A stretch of 64,000 nt of DNA from Polaribacter batillariae. GTDB taxonomy: Bacteria > Bacteroidota > Bacteroidia > Flavobacteriales > Flavobacteriaceae. Positions within the stretch are counted from its first letter, which is position 1, and the number at the start of each line of letters is the position of its first letter. Under the pieces are notes generated by a model that saw only the letters and a list, made by a program, of their open reading frames with translations, made no database searches and had not been told where the DNA came from. The stretch spans positions 2,108,001 through 2,172,000 of the forward strand of contig NZ_CP071795.1 of the NCBI RefSeq assembly GCF_017498485.1. Reading direction: 5' to 3'. Below are positions 53,980-62,479 of this stretch, one piece after another. Position numbers and translations under genes: made by a program.

Positions 53980-54741
53980 TTATTTAGGAATTTTTCTAAA
54001 ATTTCCTAAACTCAATGTCCAGTCATAATTACTAAATTTTAATTTTTTTGGTTTTTCTGGAGTAATATTATAATCCGCTAAAATTTGTCTAGCACCACAC
54101 AAACCACCAAAATCTGCTCTAAACCAAGAAAATAATGAAACGGATGTTGCAGTTCTTGTTTCCTTATCGTAAGTTGTTTGCTCTTTTAGGTATTCTGTAG
54201 TCATAAAATCGAACTCGGTATCTAAATCTTCAGGAGTGAATACTGCAACTGGAGGACAACTTTTTGCACCACAGTTTAATGCAAAATGAATTCTCCAATC
54301 GATATTTTTTACGCGTAATTTTCGTTCGTATTTGGGCCTGAAATATTTACGCAAATATCCCCAACTTAACTTAATTCTTGAGCGTCTTAAAATATCATGT
54401 TCAATTTCATCAAAAGACAATGTTTCACCAGCAATTTTTACTCTTGGTTTTTTAAAATATGCACCTCTATCTTCATATTCTTTAGGGTTTTCTGTTAAAG
54501 AAATTTGTATAAATGAATTGTAAACATTTACCCAAAAAGCAATTTTTTGATTATCGGTTTTTAATTGGCTTACCAAATCTTCAAGAGTACTTTCTTCTAA
54601 AATTTTTACTTGTTTTTCATAAGATTTATTATCCATTATATTTTGTAGTAAATCTTGAGAAACTTCATTATAATTTACAGTATCTTGTGCTTTAAAATTA
54701 AAGGCTGAAGTTAAAATTAGTATTAAAAAAAACTTTTTCAT
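53980..54741 (-). CDS. DUF547-family secreted protein
   Basis: A signal peptide (MKKFFLILILTSAFNFKAQD) is followed by the DUF547 domain: IAFWVNVYNSFIQISLTENP, LSFDEIEHDILR and IHFALNCGAKSCPPVAVFTPEDL, with the Cys pair. A long C-terminal block (LFSWFRADFGG...PKKLKFSNYDWTLSL) is typical of the family. Function is unknown; related proteins occur as glutaredoxin-like fusions. It is divergent from the glycosyltransferase gene. Confidence 0.9.
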   Translation of the reverse strand: MKKFFLILILTSAFNFKAQDTVNYNEVSQDLLQNIMDNKSYEKQVKILEESTLEDLVSQLKTDNQKIAFWVNVYNSFIQISLTENPKEYEDRGAYFKKPRVKIAGETLSFDEIEHDILRRSRIKLSWGYLRKYFRPKYERKLRVKNIDWRIHFALNCGAKSCPPVAVFTPEDLDTEFDFMTTEYLKEQTTYDKETRTATSVSLFSWFRADFGGLCGARQILADYNITPEKPKKLKFSNYDWTLSLGNFRKIPK

Positions 54742-54763
54742 AGAGTTTTACGTAAGTTTAAGT

Positions 54764-55468
54764 ATGTTATTAAGTATTATAATTCCTGTTTATAACGAAC
54801 AAGAAAATCTTGTAAAAAGGTTGTCGTTTCTATGTAAAGAAACTAACAAATTTTCTATAGAAGTTATTATTTCGAATTCTCCAGAGACTTCAGACGATAG
54901 TCCAAAAATTTGTAAGAATTTCGATAAAGTTACATATTTTATTAGCGATAAAAAAGGAAGAGCGTCGCAAATGAATTTTGGTGCCAGTAAAGCGAAAGGC
55001 GATGTTTTGTTGTTTTTACATGCAGATGTGCAACTTCCTACAGATTTTTACCCACAAATAAAAAAAGCGATTGAAGCAGGAAATAAAGCTGGTTTTTTTG
55101 CCTATAAATTCGATAAAGAAACCCCTTTTTTAAACTTCAATAGTAAGTTTACAGCCAAAGATGGGTTGTTTTCTGGGGGAGGAGACCAGTGCCAGTTTTT
55201 TACAAAAGATACTTTTAAAGAATTAAACGGTTTTAATGAAGATTTTTGTATTATGGAAGATTTTGAAATGATTGACAGGGTTCGAAAACAAAAAATTCCG
55301 TTTGCAATTATACAGTCGAAAGCTATTGTAAGTGCTAGAAAGTACGAAAAAAACTCTTGGTTAAAAGTAAATTTAATTAATGGTTATGTTTTCTTAAAAT
55401 ATAAATTTGGTGCTTCTCCAGAAAATTTGCGTAAAACCTATAAAAGTTTGTTGCGCGAAAGTGTATAA
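54764..55468 (+). CDS. TIGR04283-type family 2 glycosyltransferase
   Basis: The 234 residues form a GT2 glycosyltransferase: LLSIIIPVYNEQENLVKRLSFL, then DKKGRASQMNFGASKAKGDVLLFLHADVQLP (the DxD region as HADV), GGGDQCQFFTKDTFKELNGFNEDFCIMEDFEMIDRVRK. This matches the arsenosugar-biosynthesis-associated group (TIGR04283), though no arsenic genes are nearby. It is followed by a stem-loop terminator. Confidence 0.9.
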   Translation: MLLSIIIPVYNEQENLVKRLSFLCKETNKFSIEVIISNSPETSDDSPKICKNFDKVTYFISDKKGRASQMNFGASKAKGDVLLFLHADVQLPTDFYPQIKKAIEAGNKAGFFAYKFDKETPFLNFNSKFTAKDGLFSGGGDQCQFFTKDTFKELNGFNEDFCIMEDFEMIDRVRKQKIPFAIIQSKAIVSARKYEKNSWLKVNLINGYVFLKYKFGASPENLRKTYKSLLRESV

Positions 55469-55505
55469 GAAAGCCGTTTTTTTGAGCTTCAAATAAACGG
55501 CTTTC
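55469..55505. terminator. Bidirectional terminator
   Basis: GAAAGCCGTTT (55469-55479) pairs with AAACGGCTTTC (55495-55505) across a 15-base loop, with T5 just inside. It separates the glycosyltransferase gene from a convergent small gene. Confidence 0.8.
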
Positions 55506-55508
55506 AAA

Positions 55509-55835
55509 TTACTTAGCGTAAGAAAGTGCAGTAATAGACTTTACGGTCTTTTTTTCTCCTGTTTCTTCTCCATTTTCATCCATTTCCTCTACTTCTTTTT
55601 CTATCCAGGTAATTTTAAATTTTTTGCCTATTAAATCGTCGTCATATAGGGTAATTTCAACATCTTCTGCAACATCGTAGAACAAAACTTCTTTTTTGTT
55701 ATCATCTTCAAACTTAAAATAATCGTTATCTGTAACTCCTTTAAAAGTTGCCGTTAACGAGTTGTTTATAGTTATTTTAGAAGATAAAGATGCAGAAATA
55801 AATAGCACGAATGCTACAGTATATAATGGTTTCAT
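55509..55835 (-). CDS. Small secreted protein, paralogue 2
   Basis: A signal peptide (MKPLYTVAFVLFISASLSSK) precedes about 85 residues homologous to the protein at 51868: SLTATFKGVTDNDYFKFEDDNKKEVLFYDV, VEITLYDDDLIGKKFKITWI and KTVKSITAL. Both paralogues are minus-strand and flank the MFS/DUF547/glycosyltransferase block. It is likely periplasmic. No function is known. Confidence 0.75.
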   Translation of the reverse strand: MKPLYTVAFVLFISASLSSKITINNSLTATFKGVTDNDYFKFEDDNKKEVLFYDVAEDVEITLYDDDLIGKKFKITWIEKEVEEMDENGEETGEKKTVKSITALSYAK

Positions 55836-55980
55836 AATATTAAAAAAAATTAAGGTTGTTTTTGTTAAATATAAGTTGCCAGTAATACTCTAAAATCCGT
55901 CTTCGCATCAAAATTCTGAAATAGATTTGGAAAATGTTGCCTTTTTAGGTAACTTTGCTCTGAATTTAACGACTAACTAA

Positions 55981-56322
55981 TTGAGCGAATTTAAAAGAGA
56001 AATAGGATTTTACGAAAACCACTTTAAAGATTTCTATTTAAAACAGTCGCTCGTTGTTCGTAAGAAAATTGACTGGATACTTATTTTGTTGAGAAATAAC
56101 CGAATTGTTCCAGAAAAGTTTTTTAAAAATCTTACGAATACTGACGGACTTTGGGAAGTGCGAATTTCAGCGGGAAATGGAATATTCCGAATCTTCTGCT
56201 TTTTCGACAAAGGGAATTTAATTATCCTATTGAGCGGATTTCAAAAGAAAACTCAAAAAACACCCAAAAAAGAAATTAAAAAAGCGGAACGGTTAAAAAA
56301 GGAATATTATGAAAACAGATAA
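55981..56322 (+). CDS. HigB/RelE-like toxin (Gp49 family)
   Basis: The 113 residues match the phage-derived Gp49/HigB toxin group: LIEFKREIGFYENHFKDFYLKQ-type start, then TDGLWEVRISAGNGIFRIFCFFDKGNLIILLSGFQKKTQKTPKKEIKKAERLKKEYYE. The KTQKTPKKEIKKAERLK stretch is the toxin signature. The start is TTG at 55981. It overlaps the antitoxin gene by 14 bases. HigB toxins cleave mRNA at the ribosome. Confidence 0.9.
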   Translation: MSEFKREIGFYENHFKDFYLKQSLVVRKKIDWILILLRNNRIVPEKFFKNLTNTDGLWEVRISAGNGIFRIFCFFDKGNLIILLSGFQKKTQKTPKKEIKKAERLKKEYYENR

Positions 56323-56647
56323 AAGAATTACATCGTTTGACGACCATTTAGACGAACAATACGGAAAAGTTGGTACAGAATCTCGTAAAGAATTTCAAGA
56401 GGAATTTGAGACCTTTAAAATCGGTGTGCTAATCCAAGAGGCAAGAAAAAAACAACATTTAACGCAACAACAGCTTGCCGAAAAAGTTGGTACGACTAAA
56501 AACTACATTTCTCGGATTGAAAATAATGCAAGTGATATCCGACTTTCTACTCTGATGCGAATTATACGAGAAGGATTAGGCGGAAGTTTGAAATTGTCGC
56601 TAGACGTTTTAGATTGCGCGGAAAGTACTACTGGCAACAAAGTATAA
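56309..56647 (+). CDS. HigA-like antitoxin (XRE family)
   Basis: The 112 residues hold a helix-turn-helix XRE domain (FKIGVLIQEARKKQHLTQQQLAEKVGTTKNYISRIENNASDIRLSTLMRIIREGLGGSLKLSL). The gene follows the toxin with a 14-bp overlap, toxin first, as in HigBA systems. The antitoxin would repress its own operon and neutralise the toxin. A large imperfect palindrome begins right at its 3' end, as after two accessory genes elsewhere, suggesting a cassette-like unit. Confidence 0.92.
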   Translation: MKTDKRITSFDDHLDEQYGKVGTESRKEFQEEFETFKIGVLIQEARKKQHLTQQQLAEKVGTTKNYISRIENNASDIRLSTLMRIIREGLGGSLKLSLDVLDCAESTTGNKV

Positions 56648-56838
56648 AAACAATAGGGCAATTAGTGGCTAAACTTAAAAGTTTGGGCCAATTTGAGAGG
56701 TCGCCAAATTTTTAAATTTGGCTTATTGAGTGAAAAAAAAAGATAATAAGAAAAATTTAAAAATTCGGCTTGTATTCAACCGAATGGTTTGCACTCATTT
56801 TCAGCCCTGCTTTTCTTATACAGAGCCGTTTGTAAGCA
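56631..56838 (+). repeat. attC-like imperfect palindrome, copy 2
   Basis: The left arm CAACAAAGTATAAAAACAAT followed by AGGGC begins at the antitoxin stop. It pairs with AGCCCTGCTTTTCTTATACA on the right, which ends in GAGCCGTTTGTAAG. Inner parts hold GCCAAATTT/AAATTTGGC. At about 205 bases it is longer and differs in sequence from copies 1 and 3 but has the same gene-then-palindrome layout. Confidence 0.55.
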
Positions 56839-57005
56839 ATTCTTTTTCCTAAAAGAATTATGCTTTTAAAGCGAAGAGAATAAACTATATTTTCATAAGC
56901 TTAACCATTAATAATATGCGAATGCAAATATACATTTTTTTTAATTTGAAAATAAAAAAGTAAATTAATTTCAATAATTTTTTATGTTAATTTCTAGCAA
57001 AAAAA

Positions 57006-57036
57006 GTCCCTTCAAGTTTTTAAAACTTAAAGAGAC
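57006..57036 (-). terminator. Rho-independent terminator for glpD
   Basis: GTCTCTTTAAGTTTTAAAAA (minus strand) folds with ACTTGAAGGGAC, followed by a T7 run, 27 bases after the glpD stop. There are two mismatches in the stem. Confidence 0.65.
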
Positions 57037-57062
57037 TAAATTGTTATTATCTTGTTATTTAG

Positions 57063-58721
57063 CTACTCGAAAGTAGTGGCTAATTTTAAATGTTTTTCCA
57101 ATTCATTTTGATGAGATTCCGTTGTTTTTTCATCCCAAGAAAATGTATTTTTAAAAATTTCTGTTACAAAATCTTTGTGTACATCTACACTTGGTTTGTC
57201 GAAGAATAAACGTCCAGTTCTTCGCATAAAAAAGTCTGTTGGTGTGCACGTCATTTCGTTTTCGATACAAAATAAAACTTCGGCTCTTATCATTTTCTTT
57301 TTTTCACCTTCTTCAGACATTTCTAATGATAAATCGTCGTATTTCTGTAAAATTGTGTTTGTTTGTTTTCCATAATTATAGACCAAATATTTTGCATCTT
57401 TTTCATCGAAACCTATCTCTGCAATTCTATTATGTATGGCATCTATATAACTTTTAACTTCCTCGAAATTTTCGAAAGTTCCGCCAGAAAGTACCAACTC
57501 TTTTGTTTTAATGTCTTCAAATTCTTTTTCAAATCTGCGTTTGTATTTTTTAGCAACCAAATCTACAATACGTTCTGCCATTTTTCGATAGCCCGTTAAT
57601 TTTCCGCCAGCGATAGAAATAAGTTCTGTATCAGACACAAAAATTTCATCTTTTCGAGACAATTCAGATGCCGATTTTCCTTCTTCATGAATCAAAGGAC
57701 GCAAACCAGCCCAAGACGATTGAATATCACTTAAAGAAATATTAATTTCTGGAAACATATTATTAACGGCAGATATTAAATAGGTTGCATCTACCAAACT
57801 TGTTTCTACATTGTCTTTATCTTGTTGATAATTGGTGTCTGTTGTTCCAAAATAGGTAACTCTTCCGCGCGGAATTGCAAACATCATTCTACCATCTGGA
57901 ATATCGAAATAAACAGATTGTTTTACGGGCAATTTTTCGTGAGCAACTACCAAATGAACACCTTTGGTTAAGTGCAAACGTTTTCCTGTTTGAGAGTGAT
58001 TTGTTTGGCGTAAAGTATCTACCCAAGGTCCGGTTGCATTTACCACATATTTTGCTTTAATATCAAAAGTAGCATCAGAAAAAGTATTTTTTACTTTTGC
58101 ACCAACGACTCTTTCATCTTCATAAATAAACTCGGTTGCTTTTATGTAGTTGATAATTTTTGCATCGTAATTTAATGCCGTTTTTAAAACTTCTAACGTT
58201 AAACGCGCATCATCTGTTCTATATTCTGCATAATAACCTGCACCGTTTAAAATATCTTTTGGCAGCAATGGTTCTTTTTTTAGAGCTTTCTTTTTAGAGA
58301 GCATTTTACGCTTGTCGTCTCCTTCTACCGAAGCTAAAATATCGTACACTTTTAAGCCAATTGAAGTGAGCCAAGAGCCATATGTACCGCCTTCAATTAA
58401 AGGTAAAATCATTTTTTCTGGAATGACTAAGTGTGGTGCTAATTTGTGTACAATGGCACGTTCTGTGCCTACTTCTTTTACCAACCAAAAATCGAATTGT
58501 TTTAAATAACGCAATCCGCCATGTATTAGTTTTGTAGATTTGCTAGATGTACCAGAAGCAAAATCGTTTTTTTCGATTAAAGCTACTTTCATACCACGTG
58601 AAGCTGCATCTAAAGCAATGCCTGCACCTGTAATACCACCTCCAATTATTAAAATATCGAATTCTGTGGTTTGTAAATCTTTGGTAATTTTTTCTCTGTT
58701 GAAGTAAGAAAAGTTGTTCAT
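57063..58721 (-). CDS. glpD: Aerobic glycerol-3-phosphate dehydrogenase (FAD-dependent)
   Basis: GlpD oxidises glycerol 3-phosphate to DHAP and passes electrons to quinones. Motifs are FDILIIGGGITGAGIALDAASRGMKVALIEKNDFASGTSSKSTKLIHGGLRYL (FAD site), YRTDDARLTLEVLKTAL, VVNATGPWVDTL, MMFAIPRGRVTYFGTTD and LISIAGGKLTGYRKMAERIVDLV. I choose the ATG at 58721 (MNNFSYFNREKITKDLQ); the frame extends to 58766 with a less likely start. With gpsA, both glycerol-3-phosphate dehydrogenases lie between two IS30 copies. IS30 copy 2 is 100 bases upstream. Confidence 0.96.
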   Translation of the reverse strand: MNNFSYFNREKITKDLQTTEFDILIIGGGITGAGIALDAASRGMKVALIEKNDFASGTSSKSTKLIHGGLRYLKQFDFWLVKEVGTERAIVHKLAPHLVIPEKMILPLIEGGTYGSWLTSIGLKVYDILASVEGDDKRKMLSKKKALKKEPLLPKDILNGAGYYAEYRTDDARLTLEVLKTALNYDAKIINYIKATEFIYEDERVVGAKVKNTFSDATFDIKAKYVVNATGPWVDTLRQTNHSQTGKRLHLTKGVHLVVAHEKLPVKQSVYFDIPDGRMMFAIPRGRVTYFGTTDTNYQQDKDNVETSLVDATYLISAVNNMFPEINISLSDIQSSWAGLRPLIHEEGKSASELSRKDEIFVSDTELISIAGGKLTGYRKMAERIVDLVAKKYKRRFEKEFEDIKTKELVLSGGTFENFEEVKSYIDAIHNRIAEIGFDEKDAKYLVYNYGKQTNTILQKYDDLSLEMSEEGEKKKMIRAEVLFCIENEMTCTPTDFFMRRTGRLFFDKPSVDVHKDFVTEIFKNTFSWDEKTTESHQNELEKHLKLATTFE

Positions 58722-58820
58722 AATAAGAATTAAATTTATGAATGAATTTTCATAAAAAAGACACAATGAAAATACAAAAAATTATAAGAACAAATTTCTC
58801 TTTTTCGTTTTTTATGAAGA

Positions 58821-59905
58821 CGTAGATTCAAGTACCAAGTGCAAGTTTTTGATTTTGGTTAATAAATTGATAAAAAACCTCTTTAGGGGTTCTGTATCCT
58901 AACTTTTTTCTTGGTCTATTATTGAGTTTGTTTACCGTTTCAAAAATATCCTTTTGTTTGACATTATCCAAGTGTTCATTTTTTGGGAAATATTGTCTGA
59001 TAAGTTTGTTCGTATACTCGTTAAGTCCACGTTCCCAAGAGCTATAAGGGTGAGCAAAATAGACATCACAATTTAATTTTTCTGCTATTTTTTTATGTCC
59101 TGCAAACTCTTTTCCATTATCATTGGTAATTGTTCGAACCCATTTTTTATGTGGTGCTAAAGTGTTTATAGTCATTTTTGTAATCATATCTGCTTTTTTT
59201 CCTGTCACATTTTCAATCCATAAAAAACTAGAATAGCGATCTACAATGGTTAATAAAGCTCCTTTATGGTCTTTTCCTATAATTAAATCAGATTCTAAAT
59301 CACCTACTCTTTCTTTGAGTTCTACAATTTTTGGACGTTTTTCTATAGACACTTTATCGGGTATTTGTCCTCTATTGGATTTACTTCCATACCTTTTTTT
59401 ATATTTTTTTTGACCTGTTCGTAGTTCTTTATAAAGCAATCCTCCTTGTCTTTTATCTTGCCAAACATATTGGTAAATTCGCTCGTGAGAGACCATCTGT
59501 ATTGCTTTAAGTTTACACCAACCAACTATCTGTTCTGGAGACCATTGAAATTTAATCATTTTTTCTTTGATTATTTTTTTCATTTCCGTTGAAAAAATAG
59601 TCTTATAATGGCCTTCTTTTTTACGCTCATCAGCTAATTTTTGTGCGTGTTTAGCACTATAAGTCCTAGGTTTTGAGTTCCTTTTCAATTCTCTATAAAA
59701 AGTACTTTCATTAATACAAAGTGATTTAATAATCTCTTTTTTACTAATTTTTGCCTTAAGCATTAATTCTATTGAGTACCTTTGTTCGAAAGTTAATTGT
59801 TTGTAGTTCATATCACAAATCTTTGACTTTTTTTGGACTTTTCCTAACGGGGTAAAACCCGTAGGAAAATCCTATCAAAAACTTGCACTAGCATTTGAAT
59901 CTAGG
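58821..59905 (-). mobile_element. IS30-family insertion sequence, copy 2
   Basis: It has the same ends and 1085-bp length as copy 1 (48739-49823). A 3-bp target duplication AGA flanks it (58818-58820 and 59906-59908), which differs from copy 1's TTT, so each copy inserted independently. Confidence 0.92.
58828..59811 (-). CDS. IS30-family transposase, copy 2
   Basis: The 327-residue protein is identical to the transposase at 48746-49729, which implies recent movement within this genome. Catalytic D, D and E motifs are intact (LESDLIIGKD, TITNDNGKEF, ERGLNEYTNK). The element lies 22 bp from the left end of an IS630-family element, making this a hot spot for insertions. Confidence 0.97.
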   Translation of the reverse strand: MNYKQLTFEQRYSIELMLKAKISKKEIIKSLCINESTFYRELKRNSKPRTYSAKHAQKLADERKKEGHYKTIFSTEMKKIIKEKMIKFQWSPEQIVGWCKLKAIQMVSHERIYQYVWQDKRQGGLLYKELRTGQKKYKKRYGSKSNRGQIPDKVSIEKRPKIVELKERVGDLESDLIIGKDHKGALLTIVDRYSSFLWIENVTGKKADMITKMTINTLAPHKKWVRTITNDNGKEFAGHKKIAEKLNCDVYFAHPYSSWERGLNEYTNKLIRQYFPKNEHLDNVKQKDIFETVNKLNNRPRKKLGYRTPKEVFYQFINQNQKLALGT

Positions 59906-59927
59906 AGAATTTATATTTTTTGTTATA

Positions 59928-61066
59928 CCATTTAAACTTTGAATTCAAGATAATATTTATTATCTTTCGAGGTAAAATTTATTATCTTTCAATATGCCAA
60001 AGAAAATTACCTTATCCATTAAAGAAGAATCTGTTGAATTGCGAAAACTATATGAGTCTACCACTACAGAATTACGAAGAGATCGTTTAAAAATGTTATA
60101 CTACATAAAGTCCGGGAAATACATCTATCGTAATGCGATCGCAAAGAAGCTTGGCAGACGTCCAACCACCATAGGCAATTGGATTAAAGACTATGAAACA
60201 GGAGGCCTTTCAAATTTATTAGAAATACATAGCGGAGGTAATAATACCGTTCATATTTCAGATAGAGCAAAAGCCTATATCTCCAAGACATTATCTAATA
60301 GCGATACCACCATAACTTCCTATATAGAGTTACAAGCTCGTATAGCCGAAGATTTATCAGAGATAATAAATTATGGTGCACTTTATGCACATTGTAGGCG
60401 AAAACATAAGTCTAAGCTAAAAGTATCAAGAAAGTCACACTATAAAAAAGACCCGAAAGCCGAAATGGTTTTTAAAAAACCTAGAAAAAACTTTTAAATT
60501 ATTTAGAACAAAACTAAATAAAAATAACTTTGAATCGGTCAATTTATTTTTTCAAGATGAATCTCGTTTTGGATTAATCACCAAACAAAAAAGAGTCATT
60601 ACAGCTAAAGGCGTTAAACCTATAGCAAAGTACAAACATAGTTATCAGAGTAAATGGCTATGGGGAAGTTTTTCACCCATTACCGGTGAGAGTTTCTGCA
60701 TGCTAACAGATACTGTGTGTAAAGACTTTTTTATTGAGTATTTAACAGACTTAAGTGCCTGTAATCCTTTGGAACTAAAAATTGTAATTATTGACAATGC
60801 AGCTTTCCACTCTACTAAAGATGTAAAATTGCCTGATAATATTATTTTATTACCTATCCCTGCATATTGCCCTGAACTAAATCCAGCTGAAAAAGTTTGG
60901 CAATACCTTAAAAGTAAAATTGCAATGAAAATTTATGACACTTTAGATATACTAGAATCCAAAATAGAGCACCTAGTTTATCAAATGGATAATAAGACCA
61001 TTAAGTCTATAACCGGATATGAATTTTATCTAAAATCTTTTTATAACGTTTTTAATGTTTAAATGG
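59928..61066 (+). mobile_element. IS630-family insertion sequence, element 1
   Basis: CCATTTAAAC at 59928 and GTTTAAATGG at 61066 are inverted ends, each flanked by TA (59926-59927 and 61067-61068), the known IS630 target duplication. The 1139-bp element carries a two-frame transposase. Its right end abuts element 2, and its insertion appears to have cut into the end of that element. Confidence 0.85.
59994..61062 (+). CDS. IS630-family transposase, two frames, frameshifted
   Basis: The first frame (59994-60497, 167 residues) is the helix-turn-helix N terminus (RNAIAKKLGRRPTTIGNWIKDYETGGLSNLL). The DDE part continues in another frame up to 61060: FQDESRFGLITKQKRVITAK, VIIDNAAFHSTKDVKLPDNI, YCPELNPAEKVWQYLKSKI. 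At the junction (A6, 60475-60480) the frames do not match by a -1 step but would with A7, which is what element 2 has. So programmed -1 slippage was probably present and this copy has lost one A, or the assembly has. Confidence 0.8.
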
Positions 61067-62110
61067 TATTAGAAAAAATATACTCTTGTCTTGTAATTGA
61101 TTTGACTAATTCTTTAGTAAGATTTTCGGACTTATTGGAGATAAAATCTACAATTTGTGGTATTGATTTATAGATTCTGTTTGTAAAGGCTCTTTTATAC
61201 CAAGCCCATATTTGTTCTGCAGGGTTTACTTCTGGAGAGTATGGAGGTTGAAATATTAAGACGATATTATCAGGAATTTTAATTTTCTTAGCCTTATGAA
61301 AAGCCGCATTGTCCACTACCATGACTTTAAGTTCGGTTGGATTTTCTTTGGATAATTCATTCAAAAACAACTCAAAAATATCGGCATTACAGTTTGGGTA
61401 TTCCAGTAAAAACTTATCTCCAGTAATTGGAGAAAATGCACCAAAGAGATAGGTCGATTTAAACACCTGTTGAAAAGGGCAAATTGGCTTAACGCCTTTC
61501 ACTGTTAAAGCGCGCCCATTTTTGGTAAACATCCCAAAACGACTCTCATCTTGAAAATAAAGATGGATGCTTTTGTAAGAATCTCGTTTTTCTTTTACGG
61601 CTTGTTGGCAGATACGACCAAAGTTTTTTTAAAAGCATCCACAGCTTTAGCATCCTTTTTGATGTGTGATTTACGAGCTACTTTTATCTTGGTACCAAAT
61701 TGATTACGACAGAATACCATAAGACTATTATATTTCACTGTTTTTCCAAATTCTTCTTCTACCCAAATCAACAATTCTTTATAACCGCGAATACCTGATT
61801 TGGGATCACTTAGCTTAGCATAAATTTTCTCTCGTTCTTGCTTGGTAAACATAAAGGGAGCAGAGGCTGTGGTCTTATGAGCAAGTAATCCTTTTAAACC
61901 ACCATTAAGATACATTGTTCGCCATCTTTGAATACTGTTATGATTTACCCCAACTAATTTAGCTAAAACGTTTTTAGATAGTGGCTCTTTATGTTCTTTA
62001 ATGACTTGTAGCATTCTAAGTCGTGGAATAAATAAAGCTTTGCTCTTTTTTTGTAATGATTTTAATTCTTTAATACTCTCTTTTACTATAATTTGTTTTG
62101 GTAATGCCAT
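61059..62110 (-). CDS. IS630-family transposase, two frames with A7 slippery site
   Basis: The first frame (61595-62110, 171 residues) has the helix-turn-helix (KNVLAKLVGVNHNSIQRWRTMYLNGGLKGLL). The second frame (ending 61059) holds FQDESRFGMFTKNGRALTVK, MVVDNAAFHKAKKIKIPDNI and YSPEVNPAEQIWAWYKRAF, giving the DDE triad. They overlap across A7 (T7 on the plus strand, 61624-61630). A -1 slip there joins them into one protein, typical of programmed frameshifting in IS630 relatives. The last two or three codons lie in the end of element 1, so its C terminus is altered. Confidence 0.85.
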
Positions 62111-62190
62111 CTTTTTATAATGAATTAATTAATAGTCTAATTTACGAAAAATAATAATTAAAACCAAATATTAGTCTAAAAAAATATTCA
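61067..62190 (-). mobile_element. IS630-family insertion sequence, element 2 (right boundary approximate)
   Basis: The element is defined by its transposase. The left end is cut by element 1, since the last codons of its second frame use element 1's terminal sequence. On the right, TTTTGGTATAAGG near 62190 is where gene-like minus-strand sequence begins, but an inverted-repeat match could not be fixed by eye. Confidence 0.6.
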
Positions 62191-62199
62191 TTTTGGTAT

Positions 62200-62340
62200 A
62201 AGGCAGAGAAAAAGAGTTTTACTTGTTCGTTTATCAACTCTATATCTACTCTAGAGAAAAATTCTTTACCATTTATAATTTTACTTTCTCCAGCCCAACA
62301 CAACACAAAGAAGGCATACAAATTTTAAAACCCAAAGAGG
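62200..62340 (-). pseudogene. Gene fragment cut by IS630 element 2
   Basis: Minus-strand sequence from about 62330 to 62200 reads FFVLCWAGESKIINGKEFFS, then RVDIELINEQVKLFFSA, and is lost at the IS boundary. No start codon is present. The piece resembles real protein but the family is unknown. The rest of the gap up to 62460 shows nothing else. Confidence 0.3.
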
Positions 62341-62461
62341 AGTTTTGTTCTTCTTATGCTGTTGAGGTTTATTAGAGTTTGTGAACTTGACTTTCTTGAA
62401 AAAAACCACTATCTTCGTTTAACTTCTGATATAAAACATTGAAACGTTTCATATCATTATA

Positions 62462-62469
62462 GTTGTGCG
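62462..62469 (+). repeat. GTTGTGCG core-like motif before an accessory gene
   Basis: GTTGTGCGTAATTA lies 11 bases before the ATG at 62480. It matches GTTGTGTGTAATTT at the end of palindrome copy 3, just before the next gene at 63423. This is consistent with a cassette boundary core site. Confidence 0.45.
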
Positions 62470-62479
62470 TAATTAGAAA

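Noticed and set aside
48739..59905. Composite IS30 transposon
   Set aside because: Target duplications differ (TTT and AGA), so the two ends inserted separately. The cargo includes ordinary core genes.
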